Shown here: one piece after another, positions 1 to 11,410 of the stretch
How the letters are laid out: each line of letters starts with the position of its first letter
How positions within the stretch are numbered: the stretch's first letter is position 1
From: Staphylotrichum longicolle
Lineage: Eukaryota > Ascomycota > Sordariomycetes > Sordariales > Chaetomiaceae
Assembly: GCA_019096155.1 (NCBI GenBank)
Contig: JAHCVI010000001.1
Location: 10,664,001-10,728,000 of the forward strand
Direction: 5' to 3'
DNA length: 64,000 nt
Made by a program: the position numbers and the translations under genes
Notes under the pieces: model-generated
What the model was told of the DNA's origin: nothing
Databases searched by the model: none
What the model saw: only the letters and a program-made list of their open reading frames with translations

Positions 1-571
1 GTGCATCTGAAAAGACCCGAGCTCAACCACACGGGATGAAACTTCTCAGCCTCAACACCCCGCACACATGTGAGCTTGACCGTTTCCCGGTCTGGAGGAG
101 CAACAAGCAACATGAAACACGCGGGCCGACCCGGGGGAGCACTTATTATAGCATACGTTCCTGTTTCGCAAGCCAGCTTGGCCGCTTCGCATGCCACTGA
201 ACTGTGCTGCATCATGTTTGCCGTCTGTGGCCCATGATGCCAAACGAACAGGCCGAGGGGGTGTGTTGTGCTCTTGCGGAACCATTTCCCGTGTTTCACA
301 CTATCTGGAACTGTCTATGATTAGATAGACATTATTGCTCATATCGGAAAACCAACCTCAATCCCATTTTTTGTGATTTCCGTGACCGAACCTAAACCCC
401 TTTCCCCCCAAACCATACCCCGATGAGCCGAATGACAATATGCGCTGAAAAAGGGGGTATTCAACAAAAAATAAAGAACCAAAACATATACTACCGAGCA
501 GCCGCGCTGCGCACTCTTGTTCGTCCCGTCTGGAGACGGCGCCCCAAGCCGGTTATGAGGGCGGACGAACC
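1..571. other. Gene-free left edge
   Basis: No reading frame here has protein-like composition, and no RNA gene or repeat was recognised. It is the 3' flank of the Zn2Cys6 gene that ends at 572. Confidence 0.5.
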
Positions 572-3235
572 TTAAACACTCTCGACCGGGACAAACGTGT
601 AGTTGAAGTCGATCAGTCCGTCCAGCATCCAGTGCTGAGGGTCCCAGAAATCGTAGTTGCTGTCGTAGTTCAATCCCAAGAGTGAGCCTTGTGTCGTGCC
701 GCCTCCCATCGCTGAGCCTCCACTCGGTGTCAGAGCGCCGTTGGACGCCGCCAGGCCGAGATTGGCGGGTAGACTGTGAGACGGCGGTGCGAGGGTGCTG
801 TCTAGATGAGTTGAGGAGGCTGAAGACTCATTAGCCGAATCGGGATTCGTGGGTTGCTTCAGAGCTACCAAGAAGTATCTTAGCCCGCACGAGTTCACCT
901 AAGAGAAACAGGCAAAGACGAGGGGTCTAAAAAAGCAAGGCGCGGAGGTTTGGGGGGTTTCGGGTAAGTACTCACCGTCGAGCGTGCCTCGGCCTCTGGC
1001 CTGGTACTCTTCCCTCCAGTGCCAGATCGAGTCGAACACAAGACTCATGCTGTGTCGACAGCGAACCTTCAACTGCAGACTATCGTCGATTTCCGGGTCG
1101 TCGCCCTGGAACGAAGGCGAGCTTCCCTCGATCCTGGCACCGTTCCAAATCTGGACCATCAGTTCTGCCAGTCTCCAGCCCAGGTCGTTTTGTACCACGC
1201 TGGCGGTCCTGATAGCCTGGATGGTCCTGTGAAATAGTGTTCGGCCCCGCTCGAAATCAACTTGCTTGACGAAGAATGACCGCATGAGCTTGAGCAAGCC
1301 GAAGCCTGCGGCGACCAGCATCTGCTGTATGTAGTTGGTGGCGTATTTCAGCAGAAACTGGTCTCGTAATTGGTATTGGTAGGATTCGTGACACGACTCT
1401 GGCCCGTCGAGAATGTAGTCGAGAAAACCGGTGATGGCACGCCACAGCGCCATCAAGTCATCAAGGTAGCCCGGTGTACGGCTCGAGTCGAAAAAGCCAG
1501 CAAGCCGCAGATGAAGGCAGGCTGCCTTGAGGTGGAGATAGACAGTCGGCGACAAGTTCTGTGCCACAATCGAAGCCTGGAGCTCGTTGAATTCGCGGCG
1601 GTACACGCGCATCAACATGGCTCGGTGTTCGTCGCCGGCCACGCCTCTCGGGTCACTGGCGTTGCTGTACATTTCCTTGGAGACCTTGTCACAGAACCGC
1701 TCTATCAACAGTCTGGCTTCAAGCTCCGGTCCAAGCGAGTACGGCCCCTCGACGCCGGGCCGGATAGCCAAAGTCCAATCGTACAATGTCGAGGCTGGCT
1801 GTCCGTACCCGGTTCCGATGGTCTGCGCGACGATGTTGCAGACGGCCCACGTCTTGATACGATCGTGCAACCCCTCCTTGTTCAGCTCCACCGCCACTCG
1901 TGAGAAATCATTGGTGTGGTTCGGGCGGTGCAAGCCAATGCCCGTCGCCGTCTTCATCAAGACGCCGCAGAGAATATGCGTAGGGTCTGCTGACGTCGTG
2001 CTCGTTGGGAGCGGCCAGGTGCAGAGCAAGCAGAGAGCCTTGACGACGAAGTAGCTCTGAGGCACATCCCCGACTGTGGACCAGAGCAACCTTGTTAAGG
2101 GGCTCGAGAGCTTGGTGAGGATGTTTGGGTCGGATCCGAAGCGCCTGCTGGCGACCGCAATGATGGACCAGTAGAGCAAGGGATGTTGCTGATAGTACTG
2201 ATCCGGGGTCTGGGCAGGATTGAGGAAGGGGAGGAATGGGTGGTAATAGTTGAAGAACTGGCTGAACAGCTGGTTCTCTTCCTCCTCAGTGAGCCTGAAA
2301 TCGTCGAGTTCGCGGGCAATGCGGGGAAGGGCGTAGGAGCCGCCACGCTTGAGGTGTAGCAGTGATGACACGGCCTCATCGGACCCCATCAGCGACGGAT
2401 TGCGGGTATGGCTGTATTGGCTGGCGACGACGGGCGACTGGAGCTGTGACTGCATGGCGGAATGGACGGCAGAATGGGTCATCTCGTCGTCCTCATCCAG
2501 GGCAAACCCTTGGGCCTTGGCCAGCTGGACAGCACGGCGCAACCTCTCGATTTCCTTCTCCATCTCGGCGTGCTTGGAACGCTTGCCGATGCGCTTGAAG
2601 TTGGACTCGATCTTGCAGTCGAGCTTGAGCCGGTTGCAGCGCGAGCAGCTCTGGAAGGGTTCCTGAACGACATCGCAGCGGAGCTGGGAAACGACGACAC
2701 AGGTTAGCCTGATGTACGACAGCACCGGATGGGAAACAACAACCGGCGAACGGCAAGGTCAAACCCCAGGGACTGGAGACTCCGGGAGGCCGGGGGCCGG
2801 GGACCGGGGACCAGACGGCCGGTGGTGGGGGCTTTTGGTTCGGGCCGGGGCGGGTACGAGGGGTAAAGTGGGATATGAGGGGTCCCTGTGGCTTGAATGA
2901 CTCAACAACAGGTGACTCGTCCTACCTTTTGGCGGCACTCGTTGCAGGCACGCTTGACGCCGGGCGACGGTTCTTGGCGTCGGGCGAGGCGTCTCCCTCT
3001 CGTCGAGGTCGAGCTCCAGGTCGTGGTCGTGGTCGTGGTCGAGGAGGCTAGCCGGGCTGCTGTCCAATGTGCTCCGTTTGCGTTTCGCTGGCCCGGTGCC
3101 GTTCAGACCCTGGCTCCGCATGCCAGCCGCAAACTCGGGGCTCTCCATGGCCGGAGCGGCGCCCCCGGAGGGTGGGGAGAGAAAAGCAACGGTATGGTCA
3201 CGCGCGAGTGGGTTCCCGGATTCCCGAGGCGGCAC
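572..3235 (-). CDS. Zn(II)2Cys6 transcription factor with fungal_trans middle region
   Basis: Nuclear DNA-binding regulator. Exon 2 is 2683-976 and exon 3 is 864-572. The introns 2925-2684 (gtagga..cccag) and 975-865 (gtgagt..ggtag) join in frame to give 667 codons including the stop. The Zn cluster is split by the first intron: CNECRQK ends exon 1 at 2926 and LRCDV opens exon 2, followed by CSRCNRLKLDC. A basic linker (KRIGKRSKHAEMEKEI) and a short leucine/isoleucine coiled coil follow, then about 450 residues typical of the fungal-specific regulatory region and a C-terminal acidic/aromatic tail ending near DPQHWMLDGLIDFN. The CxxCRQ..KLRCD style recalls Leu3/War1-type factors, but I cannot assign an orthologue. 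Exon 1 (start near 3235, or 3148 with MESPEF) does not read through to the cluster in one frame, and the cluster is one residue short between Cys2 and Cys3 (see findings). Target genes are unknown. Confidence 0.82.
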
Positions 3236-5284
3236 GGGACGCGGTCAGATAGGCTGTTGGCCGCGGCAGTTCGCTCGGTGGGAGGTCCGGTCTCGCGGTT
3301 GCGATGGGAGAGAATTGAAGTGTGAAAAAGCCGATTTACGGAAGGCGGGTGTGTCGTGCACGCCAGTTCTGTCTGGTCCCTCTTGGAGCGGGGCTGGTCC
3401 CCCCGAGCGGGGGAAGGCTTTGCACTTTGCACACAGAATTTTGACTGGCGGGGCAAGGGCGTGCGCCCTCATTGGCCTGCGCGTTGTGGGCTGGGTCCAC
3501 CCAAGGTTGGGCAAAGATGACTCCACGTGTGGTCGGCTCCATCTTCCGGTTCCTGGTCTGGCCCTGAGAGCCTGCCTCTGCTTGCCTCTCTCACCCCAAT
3601 CCCCAATTTTTTTGGGCTTATCCGTATCTGCTTTGGTCTTAAACCTTGGCCGAGCTTGGGTTTCGCATCCACGTTCATGTGAAGTTCCTACATCGGCCGA
3701 GACCTTCGACGGGCCGCGGCGGTTCTGCACGTATCCGTTCCATGGTGCTTCATGCACAATAACCTGGAAACTTGACAGACCATACACGCGCATGTTATGG
3801 CATGAATGGGTATCGCAGCTTCAGCTCCCTCGGACGCGCCCCCTGGACACACCACAAAGGCTCAAACATGGCCTTCAAAGGTGACGCCTTTCGCCACGGC
3901 AACCTGTTTACAGTCTCACCTTTCTTTATGCCCGCGATCTCGCCGAACCCCACGGATGCCATCCTCCCCACATCACGTCTCTCTGCCGTGTCTCATCTCC
4001 TACTCTCCAGACATCTAGGCCGTCCCTGCCTTGCCGTATATCGTTTTCCCGAGTGTTCTCTTCTCCGGTTGCTACTCTTTACACCATCAGGGAAATGCGG
4101 TGAGCACGGTGGCGAGTCCCTCGTCTTGCCATTGCCCTGACCTGCAGGACCCTCGTCAACCAGAACCCAGAACGCTTGGGGAGTGCCCTTAGAGAAGTTC
4201 AACTCCCCACTCTTGAGCTCGTAAGTGTACCTGTACTTGCTTGCTGTCCGTTGTGGCCGGCTCAAGGTCAGATCATGACGCGATAGCAGCCTATGTCTCA
4301 ATAGCCGCCGTGCTTCTCAGGACCAACAACCCGCCCTGCAGCGGTATCCAGCCCAATAAGAGAGCCACGACCCTTGAACTGTCAAGGCAACTCCATCTAC
4401 GGTTAATTTGGACTTTCCTTCCGGTGCTTAATCCTCCCGTCGTGGTTACCATGGTACAACGCATGTCGGTTCTTCCGACTGGGCAGTGCCCTTTGGACAA
4501 TCTATATCTCTGCTCACCGGGTTCCTCAGGCACGGGCCGTCATCAAAGCAGTGCTTGATTGAGTTGACCCGTCGGTATAGATGAACGTCTCGGGCCGAGT
4601 GGTAGCCTGCGCTGAAAGCCTCTCCGACCAACTCTCCGACAGCTCTCCGAATGTAACCAGCCCGTGCTAAAGATCAACGATACATAAGATACCCCGATTG
4701 GGAGTTCGTAATAATGTCATCCATCGATCTTTGGTACGATAATCTGCTCAAGCGGCCGGCAATCTCGAACTCAAGGGAGAATCTGGCTGAGTAAGGGCAA
4801 TACTGGAAGCGCAACATGCAATTTAGAACCCAAGAAACATATGCAGCCCCTATAAACTCGTTGCTGTTTGAGACGATGCAAAAGACCCTTCAAGAGTCGA
4901 CACATATCTCGGTTCAATTCTGTAAGGGCTCCGAGGACTGCTGAGACACATTTTTCTAGTCCCGGCAGCGTGAGAAGTTCAACTACCTTGTTTCGAACGT
5001 AGACAGTCTGCCTATGAAAGCCTCAAATGCACTTTAAAGATAATAAGGAGAAATGGAAAGGCTGTCTTGTACGTGTCTCCAGCGTCACAGGAGGTGGTGC
5101 ACAGCCCAGCCCAGCCCAGCCCAGCCACAATAGCCGAATAAGCTGTGGCTGGAGCTTCCAATGACGACACAACCTTGACGAGCTCAGGTCGATCTGCGCC
5201 AAAAATATTGGTCCTTCAGTGAGCCATCCACCCGGTTGTTTCAAGAACAATTATACGCTTCTCGTTGATTAAACGGACCTCACA
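3236..5284. other. Intergenic region, likely shared upstream sequence
   Basis: About 2 kb between two genes whose 5' ends face each other. The open frames here, including a 271-codon frame at 3069-3884, lack protein-like composition and domains. The only notable element is a short CAGCC repeat near 5100. Probably promoter and 5' UTR of the flanking genes. Confidence 0.5.
5099..5125. repeat. Pentanucleotide CAGCC tandem repeat
   Basis: About five head-to-tail copies of cagcc, some 160 bp upstream of the ATG at 5285. A small microsatellite with no known function. Confidence 0.75.
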
Positions 5285-5964
5285 ATGGGCGTATCCGGTT
5301 CCAAGGCAGCACAGCAAACCGTGCGAAAATTCCCTTCACGCGCTCCGGGATCGTCGGCAGCAGCAGCAAATCCGACGTCGAGGTCAACGCCGCGACGGAC
5401 TCCCACGCCTTCAACTGATGCCCAGCCGCGGTCTCGGCCACAAGCTTCGTTAACGAAAGATGACGGTTAGTCTGGAGACGGACCGGTTGTGAAGTCTACT
5501 CTAGGGATGCTAACACGAGACTAGCGATTCGCGCCGATTCAATTGATCCCGACCTCCCCGAATTCATCACCCCGGACTTCGCCGACCGTCTCCGGAAAAT
5601 GGGCGTTGCTCAGCCGAACCCGACCTTTTCGCCATCGTCAATAGCATCACCTGTTCCCGATGCCTCCGGGATCAGGCAAACCTATTCCACGCCGCAGTTT
5701 CCTTCGTCGTCGAGCAACGCAACGCTTGGCGTCCTCGAAGTACGGCGACGGCTCGAGGCCCGGGCCAGACACGAACTCGAGAATATGGGCAGGTCGACCG
5801 ACAAGGGGAGGGAGTTCCTGGACATCGGCATGGTTAAGCAAATACTGGTCCTGCGTCAGGGCGGTGCGTCGGCAGCGGACATTGAGGCGCGCTTGAGGCT
5901 CAAGCCCGGCGTCGTTGCCAGGCTGGGCCCAAGGGGCGTTGTGGCTCCTGCTTCGGCGTCATGA
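5285..5964 (+). CDS. Small conserved fungal protein, possible helix-turn-helix, N-myristoylation-like start
   Basis: Two exons, 5285-5465 and 5525-5964, joined over a 59-nt intron (gttagt..ctag, branch gctaac), give 206 residues. The start MGVSGSK has Gly2 and Ser/Lys spacing compatible with N-myristoylation. The next ~60 residues are Ser/Pro/Arg-rich and probably disordered. After DPDLPEFITPDFADRL comes a compact helical C-terminus (LEVRRRLEARARHELE...REFLDIGMVKQILVLRQ..) ending in ADIEARLRLKPGVVARLG. That last part resembles a helix-turn-helix in which a recognition helix follows 'GASAADIEARL'. I recognise the type as a conserved ascomycete hypothetical protein but cannot name a function. 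The start context is good (cacaATGg). Confidence 0.75.
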
Positions 5965-6134
5965 TCTGGACATGACGGGTGAGAAAATCAGGCTTGAATT
6001 ACTAGCCGAGGCCGGCTACCCGCGGGTGGATCTACCATGATACCAGAACGGAACCCGCAACCTCTGCTCCATGTACAGTACCATTCGGATACCCAGCCAC
6101 ATAAGAAGTGGCAAATCTTGCTCCATACCACGCC

Positions 6135-7138
6135 TCACCACGCGCAGTGGCCTCCGTCGATCCGCAGGTCAGCCCCGGTCATGAAGCTGCTGGCGTCGCT
6201 GAGCAGGAAGACGGCCGCGCCTCGGTACTCCTCCGGATAGCTCAGGCGCTTGAGCATGTTGGCGTCGGGCCAGGCCGTCCGTCTCTCGGGGACCGCGTCG
6301 AACAGACTCGCCGTCATGGCCGTGACGATATACCCAGGGGAGATGGTGTTGACGCGGATGCCATGCTCGCCCCACTCCGAGGCGAGGTTGCGAGCGAGCT
6401 GCAGAACGGCAGCCTTGGACGCGTTGTACGCCCTTGTGAGCTGTCAGCAAGATTTCTCATATGCCGAAGAAGGGGAACCTGAAGGAAAACTCACGGGCAA
6501 ATCAACCCCCTGTTTGCCACCGTCCCGCTCATGCTCCCAATCAGCACCAGACTCCCCTTTTGCTTGCGCTTGATCATCTCCCTCGCGACCGCCTGCGCCG
6601 TCATGAACACGCCCGTGACATTCACCCCGAGCATCTTATCCGCATCCTCGGCCGTGTACTCGAGCGCGGGCGTCTCCTGCTGGATCCCCGCCGCGGCGAT
6701 CAGCCCGTCGATCCGCCCCTCCTTCTCCGCGATGCCGCCGACGACCTCGCCCAGTGCCTTCTGGTCGCGTACGTCGACGCGGTGGTAGCTCAGCCGGGAG
6801 CCCAGCTCCGAGGCGGCGCGCTCGGCCACGCGCGCGAACTCGCTGTCCTGCGGCGGGCGCGGGAGCCGGTCGAGCGCGTGCACCACGGCGCCGGCCTCGA
6901 GCAGCGCCTCGGCTTGCGTCAGGCCGACGCCCCGCGCGCCGCCCGAGACGACGACGACGCGGTCTTTGAGGCTGAACTCGCGGAGGAGGTGGCTGCGGTC
7001 GCGGTCGCGGTCGCGCTGGGTCCGTGTTTGGTGGAAGGCTCGTGAGAAGGCGGTTGGGGTGGAGTGCTGTAGGGATCGGCGGGCGAGCAGAGCCCGTGGG
7101 GCTGCTGTCAGTGTTGTCTTGGGTATCAGGAACGACAT
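6135..7138 (-). CDS. Short-chain dehydrogenase/reductase, probably mitochondrial
   Basis: NAD(P)-dependent SDR of 313 residues. Exons 7138-6495 and 6432-6135 are joined over a 62-nt intron (gtgagt..cacaag). The first ~45 residues are Arg/Ser-rich without acidic residues (RALLARRS...RAFHQTRTQ), which suggests a mitochondrial presequence. The Rossmann motif appears as SGGARGVG near residue 65, then the AAAGI loop (NAG equivalent), GVNVTGVF, the catalytic Ser in IGSMSG, and the YNASK catalytic Tyr/Lys created across the exon junction. The C-terminus (SSFMTGADLRIDGG) is classical. Closest functional groups are sorbose/L-xylulose reductases and D-arabinitol dehydrogenases. The substrate cannot be read from the sequence. 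Its ATG faces the long 7.1-11.4 kb gene-free region. Confidence 0.88.
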
Positions 7139-10100
7139 GTTGTTCGTTTGAGGTTGCTTGCGCCGAGGGATGTAGATGGAGTTGTTTGGGTTGCGGTTCT
7201 GAGGTTCACTGGAACGGCCCCGGCAGAGAGAGCCCTCAAGTAGCTTATAGATTGACGTTCCACGACGCGCTTAGTACCAAGATCTACAGTCGATGAAATC
7301 AGACGGCAACAGGGGACAGCACAGCTGACAGCTCCCCCCCTTATACGAGGGGTTGAACTGGACACCTCACCGCGTCATTCCTGCCCTAGCCGAGTCGAGG
7401 AAGGTATGACAGGGCGGGGAGCCGCTCATCGGATCCCCTCATCTCAACCCCTCATGGCAGGGCAGGGCACTGAGGGATCCCCGGCTTTGATGACGGGCGA
7501 GCGATGCTACCACCGAAACCGAAATCTAAAGGTTGGGATTCCCAAGCCAAGCTCCATCGAGCGCCCTGCAGAGCCTCGCACAGCCGGTGAGATGCCCCTG
7601 AAACCGGTCGCCTGCACTCGCCCACTCCAATTGGCTGTTTCTTCTCTCCTCGAGATAGCCCAGACCGTCTTATTAAGTGCCCCTTTGCGCAGTTGTCATT
7701 GTTCTTGCTGCAGGCCATTGAAGGGAGATGGCCTAGACGCGGAGTTGTGGATACAGCCTAGTGGCGATCGGAGATTGTGGAGCAGAGCTGTTCCCCCCGG
7801 ACTTTCTCAAAAGGGAAACCCGGGGCGGAGAGGTGCACGGTGAGGAGCACCTGGGGATCAGCAGCCCGCTTACACGGCATTGGGACGGCCGGGGACCGCC
7901 ATGAACAGGTTATTGAGCTCCTCAGGGTCTCTCCTCATTGGAGTCCCTGATGTAGCGGTGGCAACTGTGAGGGGGATCATGATGGTGATGACGAGGGGGA
8001 CAGTGGTGTAAACAGTGTCCTTCAAGGACGCATCTCCTCTGCTCCTCCACCAGGAACTTGGGGAAGTGGCTGAGCACATCACGTCCTCCCATCCAAAATC
8101 GTTTGTCTGATGTCTGATCTCGGGTGCGCACGCACAAAGAGTTTCAGAAAGATAAACCACGAATCGAGCATCGCCTGCATTGAATGGGTGACACAATCTA
8201 CACAGGGTGCCCTTGATTGGCCGCGGATAAGCTCCGAGGTGGCAGCTGCTGCAGCACCTCATCGACGGTGTGAGTGGTCCCTCCATGCACCCTCCCGGTT
8301 TGGGTCACTGGTTGCTGGCCGGTTTCGTTTTTTTCTGAAGGGGCACCGCAAGCGAAGATGAGGCCAAGCAGTCAGCAGCAGAGCGGGCTGGGCCGGAGAT
8401 GCTGTCTCACCATCGGGAGCTTATCTTTTTGTCTACATGTACTCGGTTTCTCAATCTCCCTTGCCACGTCATTGAGGGACAACGTCGAGCGGTGTCGGGC
8501 GCCGGCTCCGGTGCGGGAACCAAGGAACACTGGGGCGGCGTGGGCGGAGATGGGAGATGGGTTTCTTGATCCGGGTCATGTAACCGGGGGCGTTGTGGGG
8601 TTGTAGAGAAACATGTTGTTGTTGAAGAGTCCCATTTTGGCACATGGCCAGCCGAAAAGGGCCCTAAGCCCCTCGGTGGCGTCCTGTGACGGACGGTTGC
8701 CTGCCGGAGAGTGGACTGCGGCCGTCGCTGTGCTGTTTGTGGCAACCCGGCGGCGGCGGTGTTCCTGCGGGGCCCAAGCCCGGAATTCCGCCCCCGATCT
8801 TGGTGGCATCAGATCTCCCTGATCCTTCACTCCACAAGTCTTTGTCCAGATGATCATCCGCCGGGGGCATAAACAGCAGACCGTCACGAGATAGTCGCGA
8901 GATAGCATGGTCACTTGTGCATGTTCCGCTCTGCTGTGTCAAGTTAGGTACCTTTTTTTTTACGCATTGCACCTGACGGAGGCAAGGTGGTGGTGAATTG
9001 AGCGGGCGATGATTGACCGCAGAGAATGTGTTTCAAGAGCCTTCGAGTTCCGTCATCTTGGCCCCCAACCTCGCCGTTCGGGAATCGGCAAGCGGCCCCG
9101 GCTCCGGATCTTGCATCCACACATCGCCTTGCCAAGGCTACCCATTCGGGTCACACCAACCACCACGGAGACCGCCCACGGAGCCCACTTCTCCGGCCGC
9201 ATCTGCCCTCCCCCGGAGTGATCATCTCAGAACCGTTATCTCGGGATCGGGATCCCGCCATGCTTTGGGCATCGCGTCCTCCACGATTCGCGCTATCCGC
9301 AAAACGGTTGTCGCGGAGTTCTTTGCCCGGAAGCAAGGGGCGGGCAGGCTTAGCGGTCTTGGAACTGCATGATGGCTCGAGATTCCTCGCTCATCGTCCC
9401 AGAATGACCCCCGCGTTTGATCGAGGCCCGGCTTTTGCGAGTACGGGTTGGGACTGTGCGTTCGCAGATTTGCTTGCGTCGGCAATCCTGAACTGGCAAC
9501 GATCCGAGATGTGTGCTCGAGCAATCTCTCAAACAATCCTTCTTTTTTCCAAGGGCGGTTAAGCTGCAACGGCGAAACAGCTTTTCTGCCTCGGCAGAGA
9601 AAAACGGTCAGAGTCAAATTCGGTCTGCGAGAGCCCCATACCAAATTCAATAACGGAAATGGCTCACACGGCCATCGGCATTCCATTTCCTATCCGGGAG
9701 ATCCTGAAGCTCCCCGGCGGGGCGAGAGCAGAAGAAATGTCAGGTTCGTGGGAGCCAGTCCTGGGAGTCTTACATAAGGCAGCAACCCAAGTGGCTGTTG
9801 CCTGCCGATTGGCTTCTCCGCAAGTGGGCTTGCCCTTGCATTAGCGCCTCGTTCTCGAACGATCCGACACAGGGTCCCTTCGTGGGCCCGAAACCCGCCT
9901 GAGCCGCCTCCACCGACCACGCTGCAGTTCGTGGCCGCGGGCACATCCGTGACACCACCATGCAGATCGCTGCCGCTTTCCTACTCGGTGCTGAGCAGAC
10001 ACTGAGCATATTGCGCAGTGCCAAGGGCCGTCTCCAGCGCGTGCAACCCCGTTGTGCTCCGAGCGTGCCCACATTGGGTCCGGCCGAGAGTCGTACGATA

Positions 10101-11410
10101 TTCCACTGCCGAAGCGAAGTGCCAGGGGCGAGCCGGGATATCGTTGCGTCCCGGGTGAGGCTGCAGCAGGGTCCGCAACCCCCCGGCCCCGCCGGATCCT
10201 CCAAATTATCTTTCGATTTTTTCCCTTTCTGTCCCTTCTAGATCTCCTCTGGAAGCCCCCGCTGCCTTCGCACATGGCTCTTCCCTGGCACCCCGAGATT
10301 GCCGCCACGAGGGCGCTCCGTACCATGACGCGACATTGGTCGGGAATTCACGGGCCTCCCTGGACATGCGACGGTTGCTGCTTCGTTGCCGCTGAGCCTG
10401 ATTCGTTGAAGCCAAGCTCGGACGGATTCCGCTGCGGGGGCTTGGTTGAACGACTTGGACGTCGGCGTGGCATGATGCGCTGAATCGTCCCCAACCGTCG
10501 CCGACGGTTTGCGCTTTTGCCCAACTGCCTCGCGCCGCTGCCGCTCTTGCCATGGACGTGCTACGATGCTGCGCCGCACACAATCTGGCGGCATAGGCAA
10601 GGGCCCGTGGCCATGAGTGCCGGGTGATGACGGCATCGACAAAGGCAACCATCATGAAGTTTTTCTGGTGTGCGTGTCTTTGGCCCCCGGGGTGCCGGCT
10701 CTCGTATCGAACCGAATGCCCTTGGCACCGGCCGGAAATAGCTCTCATGTCACGGGGCTCCCCGTCAATGCGAGTGCGCGCGCCGCTGTCCAGCGAGACA
10801 GCATTTCTGGTTCGCCTGGATGGAAATTGGGATTTTCCAATAGTCTGGCATGGAGTCAGACCTAGAATCCAGACCTGGTCGCCACGTATATCGCACGCGA
10901 GCAAGCAGGGCAAGCAAGTCCGGGGCTCGCAAGGCTGAAAGAAACCATCGCCAACCACAGCTCTCTCGACGTCGAGCCGTCCTTTCCGGCTGCGGTTAGG
11001 TGCGTGGGGGGCCAAGCCCCGTGCGCGACACATGGCAGCCGCCTCGAGGAGCGGAGCAAGGGTTCTAAATTTGCGGCCCGGCACATTTTCTCGAAGCCCA
11101 CATGGCAATCTGTTGATGTGACGGAATGTAACTGCGATCCCTGCCGTTGGCAATATCGTACGAGCTGGGATTCCTGGGCCAGGGTTTGCCTCGCCGAGGC
11201 GTTATGGGGAAGGGAAAGCAACAAGAGAAGATCACAGAAAAACAAAACCCCGAAACGATCCACCCATGTTTCACCCACGTCAGTGTATAAACACCCAGGA
11301 CAACCCGGCTCCGCGCCGGAGGAGGCCTCGTCTACTGTCCTTTCCCACCCACTCTTTTTGTTTCGTGTTTCTGTCTCTCGTCGTACCAACCTTAGCCGCC
11401 GATAGACACC
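7139..11410. other. Long gene-free region upstream of flavohemoglobin
   Basis: 4.3 kb with many short overlapping frames on both strands but none with consistent domain structure or splice-compatible neighbours (for example the 315-codon frame at 10206-11153). It must contain the SDR promoter at the left and the flavohemoglobin promoter at the right. A non-coding transcript or a short unrecognised gene cannot be excluded. Confidence 0.45.
11286..11292 (+). promoter_or_regulatory. TATA-like box upstream of the flavohemoglobin gene
   Basis: tataaac lies about 120 bp before the ATG at 11411, a plausible TATA position for an inducible fungal gene. The region between is CT-rich, as is common near fungal transcription starts. 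Confidence 0.45.

Noticed and set aside
3069..3884. 271-codon plus-strand frame
   Set aside because: Overlaps exon 1 and the promoter of the minus-strand Zn2Cys6 gene; no domain or sensible start context.
10206..11153. 315-codon minus-strand frame upstream of flavohemoglobin
   Set aside because: Arg/Ser/Cys/Gly-rich with no domain, no splice partners and random-looking hydrophobicity.
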